Source: an uncultured Acidobacteriota bacterium
GTDB lineage: Bacteria; Acidobacteriota; Thermoanaerobaculia; UBA5066
Assembly (NCBI GenBank): GCA_903845115.1
Contig: CAIMWE010000222.1
Location: forward strand, 31,220 to 95,219
Length of the DNA stretch: 64,000 nucleotides
Reading direction: 5' to 3'
The position numbers and the translations under genes were made by a program. Of the stretch, positions 18,869 to 26,455 are shown piece after piece. A model generated the notes under the pieces. That model had not been told where the DNA came from and ran no database searches. It was given only the letters and a program-made list of their open reading frames with translations. Every line of letters starts with the position of its first letter. Position 1 is the stretch's first letter.

Positions 18869-20076
18869 CAGGACCTCCCCGCCGGCGCCGAGTTGAGGAA
18901 GGCGATGAGGTCGCCCACGTCGCCCTCGGAGAGGTCGGGCCATTTCACGCCCTTCTCCACGACCCGCTTGTTCATCTCGGGTCCGTGCTGCCACAGCGCC
19001 GTCCCCAGGGAGATCGACGAATACCGCCTGTCCTTCCCCCTGAGACCGGGAGCGCTCTCCGTCCCCTCGCCGTGGGGGCCGTGGCAGGAGCCGCAGCCGC
19101 GTCCATCGAAGGTGACTTCCCCGAGGGTCGCGGAGCCGCCCGGCTCGGAGGCACGGATGCTGTAGAGGAACGCGATCAGGTCGGCCATCTCGGCGTCCGA
19201 GAACCGCGGACGCTTGACTCCCTTGGCGTTCATCGCGCGGGACATCGCCAGCGAGTGGTTCCACATGGAGCCGGCGAGCTGGACGATGGTGGCCGGGAGC
19301 TCGCGTCCGGGCCCGAGGTCCGGACCGACCCGGCCCGCCTCGCCCCGCAGGGAGTGGCAGGTCACGCAGGCCTTCTCGCGATAGAGCTTCCAGCCCCGGT
19401 CGGCGTCGGCCGCCACGAGAAGCCAGTCCAGGCCGATGCTCTGGCCTTTCCGGGCGAAGGCCATGACGTCGTTCATGTCCCTCGCCTCGAACTGGGGGGG
19501 CTCCTCATCGTTCGGAAGGGGCGGGTGGTTCCACATGGCTCTCGCCCACGCGACCGGCGAGGCCGACGAGCGCAGGGAATCCAGGGAGGGCGGACTCTCC
19601 TTGGTCGGCACGGTCCGGCCCCCGTGGCAGCGGTTGCACCCCTTGAGCTCGAAGAGCCTTCCGCCGCGCTCCGCGTCCCCCGTCTCGTCGATGCAGCGCG
19701 CGGTGTAGAGGTAGGCGAAGAGGTCGGCCACCTCCTGCTCGCCGAGCTTCGGGTATGCGATCTCCTTGGCCTTCATCTGCGCCCACATCCGGGGCGCGTG
19801 GTTCCACATCGAGACCACGAGCTGGCTCGGCGTCCTGCGAACGTCCAGGTCCGAGCCCAGCTCCGGTGCGGAGTTCCCTCCGGATCCCTTGATGGCGTGA
19901 CACCGGACGCACCCCTTGTCCTTGAAGAGGGCCGCTCCCCGCACCGGCTTGCCCGAGGGCATGGCGCTCCAGGTCGCAGGCGGGTGCGCGCGTTCCCACC
20001 AGAGGACCCCGCCCAGGAGGGCGAGCGCCGCCGCTGCGAAGACCACCGATACGACCAACTGCCTCTTCGAGGTCAT
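18868..20076 (-). CDS. Tetraheme cytochrome of four tandem monoheme domains (first copy)
   Basis: 402 residues, first gene of the operon. An N-terminal segment at 6-26 looks like an uncleaved anchor. Heme sites are at 56-60, 147-151, 237-241 and 328-332. A WNH motif (WQH in the fourth domain) occurs at 91, 182, 272 and 362, 31-35 residues after each heme Cys. The usual Met a few residues after WNH is missing in the second domain (MWNHPPLPND), so that heme may have a different ligand. Each domain ends in an (D/E)-LIAFL-like helix. AGGGAGG lies 5 nt before the ATG. A sigma-54-type promoter sits about 60 bp upstream. Paralogous to the cytochrome at 12671-13858. Confidence 0.9.
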   Translation of the reverse strand: MTSKRQLVVSVVFAAAALALLGGVLWWERAHPPATWSAMPSGKPVRGAALFKDKGCVRCHAIKGSGGNSAPELGSDLDVRRTPSQLVVSMWNHAPRMWAQMKAKEIAYPKLGEQEVADLFAYLYTARCIDETGDAERGGRLFELKGCNRCHGGRTVPTKESPPSLDSLRSSASPVAWARAMWNHPPLPNDEEPPQFEARDMNDVMAFARKGQSIGLDWLLVAADADRGWKLYREKACVTCHSLRGEAGRVGPDLGPGRELPATIVQLAGSMWNHSLAMSRAMNAKGVKRPRFSDAEMADLIAFLYSIRASEPGGSATLGEVTFDGRGCGSCHGPHGEGTESAPGLRGKDRRYSSISLGTALWQHGPEMNKRVVEKGVKWPDLSEGDVGDLIAFLNSAPAGRS

Positions 20077-20136
20077 GAACGCCTCCCTGCTCTTTCCTGG
20101 CGCCGACCGTGGACCCGGGAACGATGCCTCCGTAAG

Positions 20137-20153
20137 AGCACGGAAGGTGCCAG
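20137..20153 (-). promoter_or_regulatory. Sigma-54 (-24/-12) promoter of the cytochrome operon
   Basis: On the minus strand the sequence is CTGGCACCTTCCGTGCT. It has the invariant GG and GC separated by exactly 10 bases and matches the consensus YTGGCACG-N4-TTGCW at all but two positions. The predicted start would fall near 20125, leaving a leader of about 50 nt before the first cytochrome ATG, which has a good ribosome binding site. An NtrC-type activator with an intact GAFTGA loop is encoded at the end of the same gene string. Confidence 0.8.
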
Positions 20154-20383
20154 GGGCGACCGGGGTCCTCCGCAGGGCTCGGGATCGGCGGGAGTGGCTC
20201 AGGGACAGTCGGTTAGCCCGGCCGGAGAGATCGGAGGCGCTCGGGACGAGTTGTCAGAAACTCGGTCACCGTCCGGGAATCGGACGCCGCAGGGAGGGAC
20301 GAACCCTGGCCTACCGGCCGGGGATGGCCGGAAGGGCGCCGCCCACAGGGGTCACTCCCCGGGGGCGGCGCCCCGATGCGCCG
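20154..20383. other. Intergenic region upstream of the sigma-54 promoter
   Basis: 230 bases between the sigma-54 promoter and the stop of the DUF2914-type gene. No convincing gene is seen. This is where enhancer sites for the NtrC-type activator would be expected (about 80-200 bp upstream of the promoter), but I could not identify a repeated operator by eye. Confidence 0.4.
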
Positions 20384-20872
20384 CTACTTCGTGATCTCGA
20401 CCTTGAACTTTGCCGAAGCCAGCTCGGCGCCGTCCGGGCCGAGGAGCTTCGCCGTCCAGTCGCCTCCGTCGCCGGCGCGGAAGGTCCTGTACGCGTTAGT
20501 GCGCCAGGGCGACCCGGCGGCCTGGAGCTCCTTCCGGAACGCCTCCTTGTCGCCCTTTGCGAAGGTGAGCGTCACCTTCGCGTCGGCGGGGAGCCCGGCG
20601 GCCTTCGCCCAGGCCCAGATCTTGGTGTCTGCCGCGACCTTGAACTCCTCGGCTCCGCCGGCGAGCTCCATCTTCTCGACCGCCGTCCCGACCTTCAGCT
20701 CGGAAGCGGCGGCCTTGGCGGGGGCCGGGGCGGCCTTCGGAGCGGGGGCGGCAGGGGCCGCAGGGGCCGCAGCGGCGGCAGGGGCGGCCTTGGGAGCCTC
20801 CGCGGGCTTCTTGGCCTCCTCGGCGACGACGGTCAGGGGAAGGGCAAGGGCGAGGATCATCAATTTCCGCAT
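20384..20872 (-). CDS. Exported DUF2914-like protein
   Basis: 162 residues. The start at 20872 is chosen because GGAGGGA lies 4 nt before it; an in-frame ATG 12 nt upstream contains that ribosome binding site. Signal peptide MRKLMILALALPLTVVA is followed by an Ala/Pro/Lys-rich linker to about residue 65. The last 95 residues carry DTKIWAWAKAAGLPADAK, WRTNAYRTFRAGDGGDWT and a closing FKVEI strand, the pattern of DUF2914 domains, which have an Ig-like fold and unknown function. Encoded in the same direction as the cytochrome operon but upstream of its promoter. Confidence 0.7.
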   Translation of the reverse strand: MRKLMILALALPLTVVAEEAKKPAEAPKAAPAAAAAPAAPAAPAPKAAPAPAKAAASELKVGTAVEKMELAGGAEEFKVAADTKIWAWAKAAGLPADAKVTLTFAKGDKEAFRKELQAAGSPWRTNAYRTFRAGDGGDWTAKLLGPDGAELASAKFKVEITK

Positions 20873-21090
20873 GGGTCCCTCCATTTCATGTTCCATTCTA
20901 GATCCGCGAGGTGCGGAAGATGCGTCCCGGAAGTGACGGACCGCCCCGTCCGCCGAGCGGTGGAAATAGGGGAAATCCCCTCCCCGCCCCGAGCCGTTCG
21001 GCGGGCTGTGGCGAAGGGACCATTGCCACGGGTCGGGCCCGAGGTTCATTCTCGGGGATCGGGACCTCCGCGGTCCCCCAGGAGTATCTG

Positions 21091-23688
21091 TTGCCGATCG
21101 TCGAGTTCACGCTGAACGGGCAGAGGGTGAGTGCCCCCTACGAGGAGGGGACCCACCTGCTCGAGCTCCTCCGGGAGAGCTTCGGGATCCACACGGTGAA
21201 GGACGGCTGCGCGCCGGAAGGGTACTGCGGCTGCTGCACCGTCCTCCTGGACGGAAACCCCGTTCCGGCCTGCTCGAAGAGGCCCGAGCAGTTCGTGGGC
21301 CGCGAGATCGTCACGCTGGACGGGATCCCGGACGCGGAGCGCCGGACCCTGGCCGAAGCGTTCGTCCGCGAAGGCGCCGTGCAGTGCGGGTTCTGCACTC
21401 CCGGCATCATGGTCCGGGCCGTCTCCCTCGTTCGCTCGGGGCGGGCCGGGCGGAAGGAAGCGGTCGAGACCGCCCTCCGCCCCCACCTCTGCCGCTGCAC
21501 GGGGTACTCGCGGATCGTGAACGCAATCCGTGCCGCGGCAGCCGGGGCGGAGCGTGCGGTCTCCCCGACGGGCCGCGCCAGCGGGGTCGGAGATTCGGCC
21601 GACCACTACGAAGGGGTCGAGCTGGCGCTGGGACGGAAGCCGTTCGTGGCCGACCTGACCGTCCCCGGGATGCTCCACGGGGCCGTCGTCCTGGCGAGGC
21701 ACCCTCGCGCCCGCGTTGCCGCGATCGACGGGCGGGCCGCGCTCGAGGCGGCCGGCGTCCGCCGGGTCGTGACGGCGGCCGACGTTCCGGGCGAGCGCTT
21801 CGTCGGGCTGATCGTCCGCGACTGGCCCGTCTTCGTGGCGGTGGGGGAGACCACCCGCTGCGTCGGGGACGTCCTGGCTCTCGTGGTCGCCGACACGCAG
21901 GAGCACGCCCGGAAAGGGGCGGGGCTCGTCGCCGTCGACTACGAGGTGCTCGTCCCGGTCACGGATCCCTTCGACGCCCTCCTGCCGGATGCGCCGGCGG
22001 TCCACCCCCGGGGAAACCTGCTGGAGGTCTGCGCCTTCTCGCGGGGCGACGCCGACGCGGCCCTCGCGACCTCGGCCCACGTCGAGCGGCAGACGTTCCG
22101 GACGCAGCGGATCGAGCACGCCTTTCTGGAGCCCGAAGCGTGCCTGGCGATCCCCGGGGAAGATGGCCTGAAGGTCCTTTCCCAGGGGCAAGGGGTCCAC
22201 GACGACCAGCTCCAGATCGCGGCGGTGCTCGGGATCCCGCGCGAGAAGGTGGAGGTCGAGCTGGTCTCCACCGGCGGCGCGTTCGGCGGAAAGGAGGACC
22301 TGTCGATCCAGGCGCAGACCGCGCTGGCCGCACGGCTTCTTCGCGCGCCGGTGCGCACGGTCCTGACGCGCGCGCAGTCGATCCTCCTCCACCCCAAGCG
22401 GCACCCGCTCACGCTCGACTACACGGTCGGCTGCGACTCCGAGGGGCGCCTCACGGCGGTGAAGGCCCGGATCGTCGGCGATACCGGCGCCTACGCCTCG
22501 GTCGGGATGAAAGTCCTGGAGCGGGCGGCGGGACACTCGTGCGGCCCCTATCGGGTCCCGAACGTCGATGTCGAGGCGAAGACGGTCTACACGAACAACC
22601 CCCCTTCGGGCGCGATGCGCGGTTTCGGCGCGAACCAGGCGGCGTTCGCGATCGAGGGGATGCTGGACCGGCTGGCGGCGAAGGTGGGCCTGGACGGGTG
22701 GGACGTCCGCGAGCGGAACGTCCTCGACCCCGGCGACCGCTTCGCCACGGGCCAGCGAATGGACGCGAGCTGCGGCGTGCGCGCCACGCTCGACGCGGTG
22801 AGGGACGCCTACAAGGGGGCGCGGTTCGCGGGGATCGCCTGCGGGATCAAGAACACCGGCATCGGGAACGGGATGCAGGACATCGGCCGCGTGAAGCTGC
22901 TCGTCCTGTCCGGAGGCAGGCTGGAGATCCGGACCGGCTACACGGAGATGGGCCAGGGGCTCTTCACGATCCTCCGCCAGGTGGTCCACTCGGAGACCGG
23001 GGTCGCCCCGGAGGCGATGACGGTCCGGACGACGAGCGACCTCTCGGTCCTGTGCGGCATGACGACGGCGTCTCGCGCCACGGCCCTCGGCTCGACGGCC
23101 GCCCAGTTCGCCGCCCGGAAGCTTTCGGCGGCGATGAACGGCGGCGGCCTCGCGGCCCTCGAGGGGCGGGAGTTCGGCGGGGAGTTCATCTGCGACTTCA
23201 CCACGAAGCCGGGAGAGAAGACCGACGACCCGGTGACCCACATGACGTTCGGGTACGCGACGCAGGTGGTGATCCTGGGCGACGACGGGAAGCTGAAGAA
23301 GGTGGTGGCGGCGCACGACGTCGGGCGCGCCATGAACCCCGCCCACTGCGCGGGGCAAATCGAGGGGGCCGTCCACATGGGCCTCGGTTACGCGCTCTCC
23401 GAGGACCTGCCCCTGGAGGGCGGCGTCCCGGTCTCCACTCGCCTGCGCGATCTGGGGATCCTGCGCGCCTCGGAGGTGCCCGAGATCGAGGTGATCCTCG
23501 TCGAGGTGCCCGACCAGGTCGGGGCCTACGGAGCCAAGGGGGTCGGCGAGATCGGCCTCGTGCCGACCGCGGGGGCGGTCGCGGGGGCGCTCTTCGCGTT
23601 CGACGGGCGGAGGCGGCACACGCTGCCGATGTCGGACTCGGCGGCGGCGGCGGCCTCGGTCCCGAAGGGCCGCGGGCAGGCCCGATGA
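21091..23688 (+). CDS. Fused 2Fe-2S / molybdenum hydroxylase (xanthine dehydrogenase family, XdhD-like)
   Basis: 865 residues from a TTG start with AGGAG 6 nt before it; the conserved ferredoxin strand begins right there. Residues 1-155 hold two [2Fe-2S] sites: Cys40/Cys46/Cys49/Cys61, and the CGFCTPG plus CRCTGY motifs of the helical domain. From about residue 170 comes the molybdopterin-binding large subunit with GGAFGGKED, GAMRGFGANQAAFAIEG and the catalytic Glu in GVGEIG. The FAD-binding subunit of xanthine dehydrogenase is absent from the protein and the neighbours, so electrons must leave by another route. First gene of a three-gene operon with two amidohydrolases, suggesting oxidation of a purine or related heterocycle. 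Confidence 0.88.
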   Translation: MPIVEFTLNGQRVSAPYEEGTHLLELLRESFGIHTVKDGCAPEGYCGCCTVLLDGNPVPACSKRPEQFVGREIVTLDGIPDAERRTLAEAFVREGAVQCGFCTPGIMVRAVSLVRSGRAGRKEAVETALRPHLCRCTGYSRIVNAIRAAAAGAERAVSPTGRASGVGDSADHYEGVELALGRKPFVADLTVPGMLHGAVVLARHPRARVAAIDGRAALEAAGVRRVVTAADVPGERFVGLIVRDWPVFVAVGETTRCVGDVLALVVADTQEHARKGAGLVAVDYEVLVPVTDPFDALLPDAPAVHPRGNLLEVCAFSRGDADAALATSAHVERQTFRTQRIEHAFLEPEACLAIPGEDGLKVLSQGQGVHDDQLQIAAVLGIPREKVEVELVSTGGAFGGKEDLSIQAQTALAARLLRAPVRTVLTRAQSILLHPKRHPLTLDYTVGCDSEGRLTAVKARIVGDTGAYASVGMKVLERAAGHSCGPYRVPNVDVEAKTVYTNNPPSGAMRGFGANQAAFAIEGMLDRLAAKVGLDGWDVRERNVLDPGDRFATGQRMDASCGVRATLDAVRDAYKGARFAGIACGIKNTGIGNGMQDIGRVKLLVLSGGRLEIRTGYTEMGQGLFTILRQVVHSETGVAPEAMTVRTTSDLSVLCGMTTASRATALGSTAAQFAARKLSAAMNGGGLAALEGREFGGEFICDFTTKPGEKTDDPVTHMTFGYATQVVILGDDGKLKKVVAAHDVGRAMNPAHCAGQIEGAVHMGLGYALSEDLPLEGGVPVSTRLRDLGILRASEVPEIEVILVEVPDQVGAYGAKGVGEIGLVPTAGAVAGALFAFDGRRRHTLPMSDSAAAAASVPKGRGQAR

Positions 23689-25085
23689 GGGTCCGCTACA
23701 CCGGCCTGCTCCTCCCCGGCGGGGGGGACCGCGTCCGTCCGGGGGAGTTCGTCGTCGGAGGCGGACGATTCGAGGCGTTCGGCCAGCCGGGGGAGCTCGC
23801 GGGGAGCGGCGTGGACGCGGAGGTCCCCTTCGGGGGGCGCCTCGTCGTGCCCGGCGCCATCGACGGGCACGTCCACTTCGACGACCCGGGGTTCGGCTGG
23901 CGGGAGAACTTCGCGACGGGGACCCGGGCCGCGGCGGCGGGCGGCGTGACGACGGTGGTCGACATGCCGTGCACGTCGCTGCCGCCGGTCACGACGCGGG
24001 CCGCCCTCCGCAACAAGCTGGAGGTGGTCGCGCCGAAGGCGGTGGTCGACTTCATGCTCTGGGGAGGGATCTCCGGCAACGCCGTGGAGGACCCGCAGTG
24101 GGAGCGGCACGCGGCGGACCTGGCGGACGACGGGGTCGGGGCGTTCAAGCTCTACATGCTCTCCGGGATGGACACGTTCCGCGAGCTGACGCCGGACCGG
24201 ATGGTCGCCGCGCTGAGATTGCTCGCGCGGCTCGGCGTGCCGGCCGGTGTCCACGCGGAGGACCGCCCTCTCGTGATGGAGCTGACGGCGGCGAGAAGGG
24301 CCGCGGGAGGGTGCACGCCGCTCGACTACGCCGCGTCCCGCCCGGCCGAGGCCGAGATCCGGGCGGTCGAGGCTCTGATCGGAATGGGCCGGAAGACCGG
24401 GGCGAGGGTCCACGTGGTCCACCTCGGTTCCGGGGTCGCCCTCGACCGGATCCGGGCGGCGGCCGGCGACGGGGTGGCCGTCTCGGCAGAGACCTGCCCG
24501 CACTACCTCGCCTTCACCCGGTCGGACCTGGCGGTGCAGGGGGCGCTCCTGAAGACGGCGCCCGTCGTGAAGGAGCCCGCGGATCGCGACCGGCTCTGGG
24601 CGGGCCTCTCGGACGGGAGCCTCCAGCACGTGGCGACGGACCACGCGGCGGGGGAGTGGCCGTCGGAGAAGACGACCGGCTCGATCTGGACCGACTACGG
24701 CGGCATCCCGGGAGTCGAGCTGCTCTTGCCGTTCCTCTTCTCGGAAGGAGTCGCGAAGGGGCGGATCACGCTGGAGCGGATGACGGAGCTGGTATCGAGC
24801 GCGCCCGCCCGCTTCTTCGGCGTGGCAGGGAGGAAGGGGAGGCTCGCGCCCGGATTCGACGCCGACTTCGCCGTCCTCGACCCGGACGAGCAGTGGAAGG
24901 TGGAGGCCGCGGGGCTCCACAACCTGAACCGGTACACGCCGTTCGAGGGGTGGACGTTCACGGGCCGGGTCCTGGAGACCTGGGTCCGCGGCCGGAGGAG
25001 CTACGCCCGGACCGCGGACGAAGCGTGGTTCGGAGATCCGGGGACCGGACGGTTCGTCCGGCGGGACAGGGCGGAGGCGGCGTGA
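23685..25085 (+). CDS. Cyclic amidohydrolase (allantoinase / dihydropyrimidinase family)
   Basis: 466 residues; the ATG overlaps the upstream stop. Metal-site motifs of the family are in order: DGHVHFDDPG, the carboxylated Lys in GAFKLYM, His in GVHAED, His in VHVVHLGS and Asp in VATDHAAGEW. TRAAAAGGVTTVVDMP and the C-terminal GRKGRLAPGFDADFAVLDP are also typical. The enzyme would open a cyclic amide such as allantoin, a hydantoin or a dihydropyrimidine. Context with a molybdenum hydroxylase and an SsnA-like deaminase favours a ring derived from purines, in the way the xdhD-ssnA-hyuA region of E. coli is arranged. Confidence 0.88.
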   Translation: MRVRYTGLLLPGGGDRVRPGEFVVGGGRFEAFGQPGELAGSGVDAEVPFGGRLVVPGAIDGHVHFDDPGFGWRENFATGTRAAAAGGVTTVVDMPCTSLPPVTTRAALRNKLEVVAPKAVVDFMLWGGISGNAVEDPQWERHAADLADDGVGAFKLYMLSGMDTFRELTPDRMVAALRLLARLGVPAGVHAEDRPLVMELTAARRAAGGCTPLDYAASRPAEAEIRAVEALIGMGRKTGARVHVVHLGSGVALDRIRAAAGDGVAVSAETCPHYLAFTRSDLAVQGALLKTAPVVKEPADRDRLWAGLSDGSLQHVATDHAAGEWPSEKTTGSIWTDYGGIPGVELLLPFLFSEGVAKGRITLERMTELVSSAPARFFGVAGRKGRLAPGFDADFAVLDPDEQWKVEAAGLHNLNRYTPFEGWTFTGRVLETWVRGRRSYARTADEAWFGDPGTGRFVRRDRAEAA

Positions 25086-26395
25086 CGGCGACGATTCTCT
25101 CCGGCGGTCCCGTTCTCACGGGCAACAGGGAAGGGAAGGTCTTCGCGCGGGGCGCCGTCGCGTTCGAAGGGGAGCGGATCGTCGCGGTCGGAGCCGAGAC
25201 GGCCATCTTCCCGGCCTATCCCGAGGCGCGCCGCCTCGAGGCGAAGGGAGGGCTGATCGTCCCCGGGCTGATCAACCTCCACCACCATTTCTACTCGGCC
25301 TTCGCGAGGGGACTCTCCCCCGGCGTCCCGACGCGGGACTTCGAGGAGGTCCTCCGCGGCCTCTGGTGGCGGCTGGACCGGGCGCTGGACGCCGACGCGG
25401 TGCGGGTCTCGGCCGCGCTCGCGCTGGCCGACTGCGTCCGGTGGGGCTGCACGACCGTCCTCGATCACCACTCCTCGCCCGCCTGCGTACCGGGGAGCCT
25501 CGACCTGATCGCCGGGGAGGTCCGGAAGGCCGGGATCTCGGCGGTCCTCTGCTACGAGGTGACCGACCGGAACGGGGAAGCCGAGGCGCTCGCCGGCCTC
25601 GAGGAGAACGTCCGGTTCCTGCTGGACGGGGCGTCGGACGCGCGCGTCCACGGGATGGTCGGCCTGCACGCGGCGTTCACCCTGACCGACCGGACGCTGG
25701 CGAAGGTGGCGAGCCGGATCCCGCGGGGCGTCGGCGTCCACGTCCACGCCGCCGAGGGGGCCCGGGATGCCGGCCCGCTGGAGCGGCTGGACCGATTCGG
25801 GCTCCTCGGGCACGACTCCCTCCTGGTCCACGGCGTTCACCTGACGCCGTCGGAGCTGGGCCGCGTGGCCGAGAGGGGGGCGACGCTGGTCCACTGCCCC
25901 GAGTCGAACGCCCACAACGGAGTCGGGCGCCTCGACCTCCTCACCGCCTCGGAGGCCGGGTGCCGGCTGGGCCTCGGCACCGACGGGATCTCCTCGAACG
26001 TCCTCCGGTCCCTCCGCGCCGCGTTCCTGGGGCACCGGGACGCCCGGCGCGACCCGTCGTCCGGCTTCGACGTGGTCCCGGGCCTCCTGGGCGGGAACGC
26101 GGAGTTCGCCGGACGCGCCTTCGCGGAGCCGCTCCTCGGGCAGCTGGTCCCCGGCGCTCCTGCGGACATCGCCGTGTTCGACGCGCCCTCCCCGACGCCC
26201 GTCGAGACCGAGAACGGCTTCGGCCACCTCGTCTACGCGGCGAGCGAAGCGCCGGTCCGCCACACCATCGCGAGGGGCCGGCTCCTGGTGAAGGACTTCG
26301 AGCTTCTCTCCATCGACCTCGAAAGCGTCGCGGCCGAGGCCCGGCGGCTCTCTCCAGGCGTCTGGAGCCGCTTCCGGGCGATTCCGGCTCAGTGA
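25082..26395 (+). CDS. SsnA-like amidohydrolase / aminohydrolase
   Basis: 437 residues; GTG start overlaps the previous stop (GTGA). Metal and catalytic motifs of the deaminase branch of the amidohydrolase superfamily are visible: GLINLHHHFYS, LDHHSSP, VHVHAAEG, LVHGVHLTP with HCPESNAHNGVG, and LGTDGISSN. The length and HHHFYSAFARGL segment match SsnA, a putative aminohydrolase found beside XdhD-type hydroxylases. Probable reaction: hydrolytic removal of an amino or chloro-like group from a heterocycle; substrate unknown. Last gene of the operon, 60 bp from a convergent gene. Confidence 0.86.
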   Translation: MTATILSGGPVLTGNREGKVFARGAVAFEGERIVAVGAETAIFPAYPEARRLEAKGGLIVPGLINLHHHFYSAFARGLSPGVPTRDFEEVLRGLWWRLDRALDADAVRVSAALALADCVRWGCTTVLDHHSSPACVPGSLDLIAGEVRKAGISAVLCYEVTDRNGEAEALAGLEENVRFLLDGASDARVHGMVGLHAAFTLTDRTLAKVASRIPRGVGVHVHAAEGARDAGPLERLDRFGLLGHDSLLVHGVHLTPSELGRVAERGATLVHCPESNAHNGVGRLDLLTASEAGCRLGLGTDGISSNVLRSLRAAFLGHRDARRDPSSGFDVVPGLLGGNAEFAGRAFAEPLLGQLVPGAPADIAVFDAPSPTPVETENGFGHLVYAASEAPVRHTIARGRLLVKDFELLSIDLESVAAEARRLSPGVWSRFRAIPAQ

Positions 26396-26455
26396 CGGGA
26401 AAAGAGACGACATGAGCCTCGGGTCCCGCGGGCTGTCCCGGTTCGGACGGACTCG

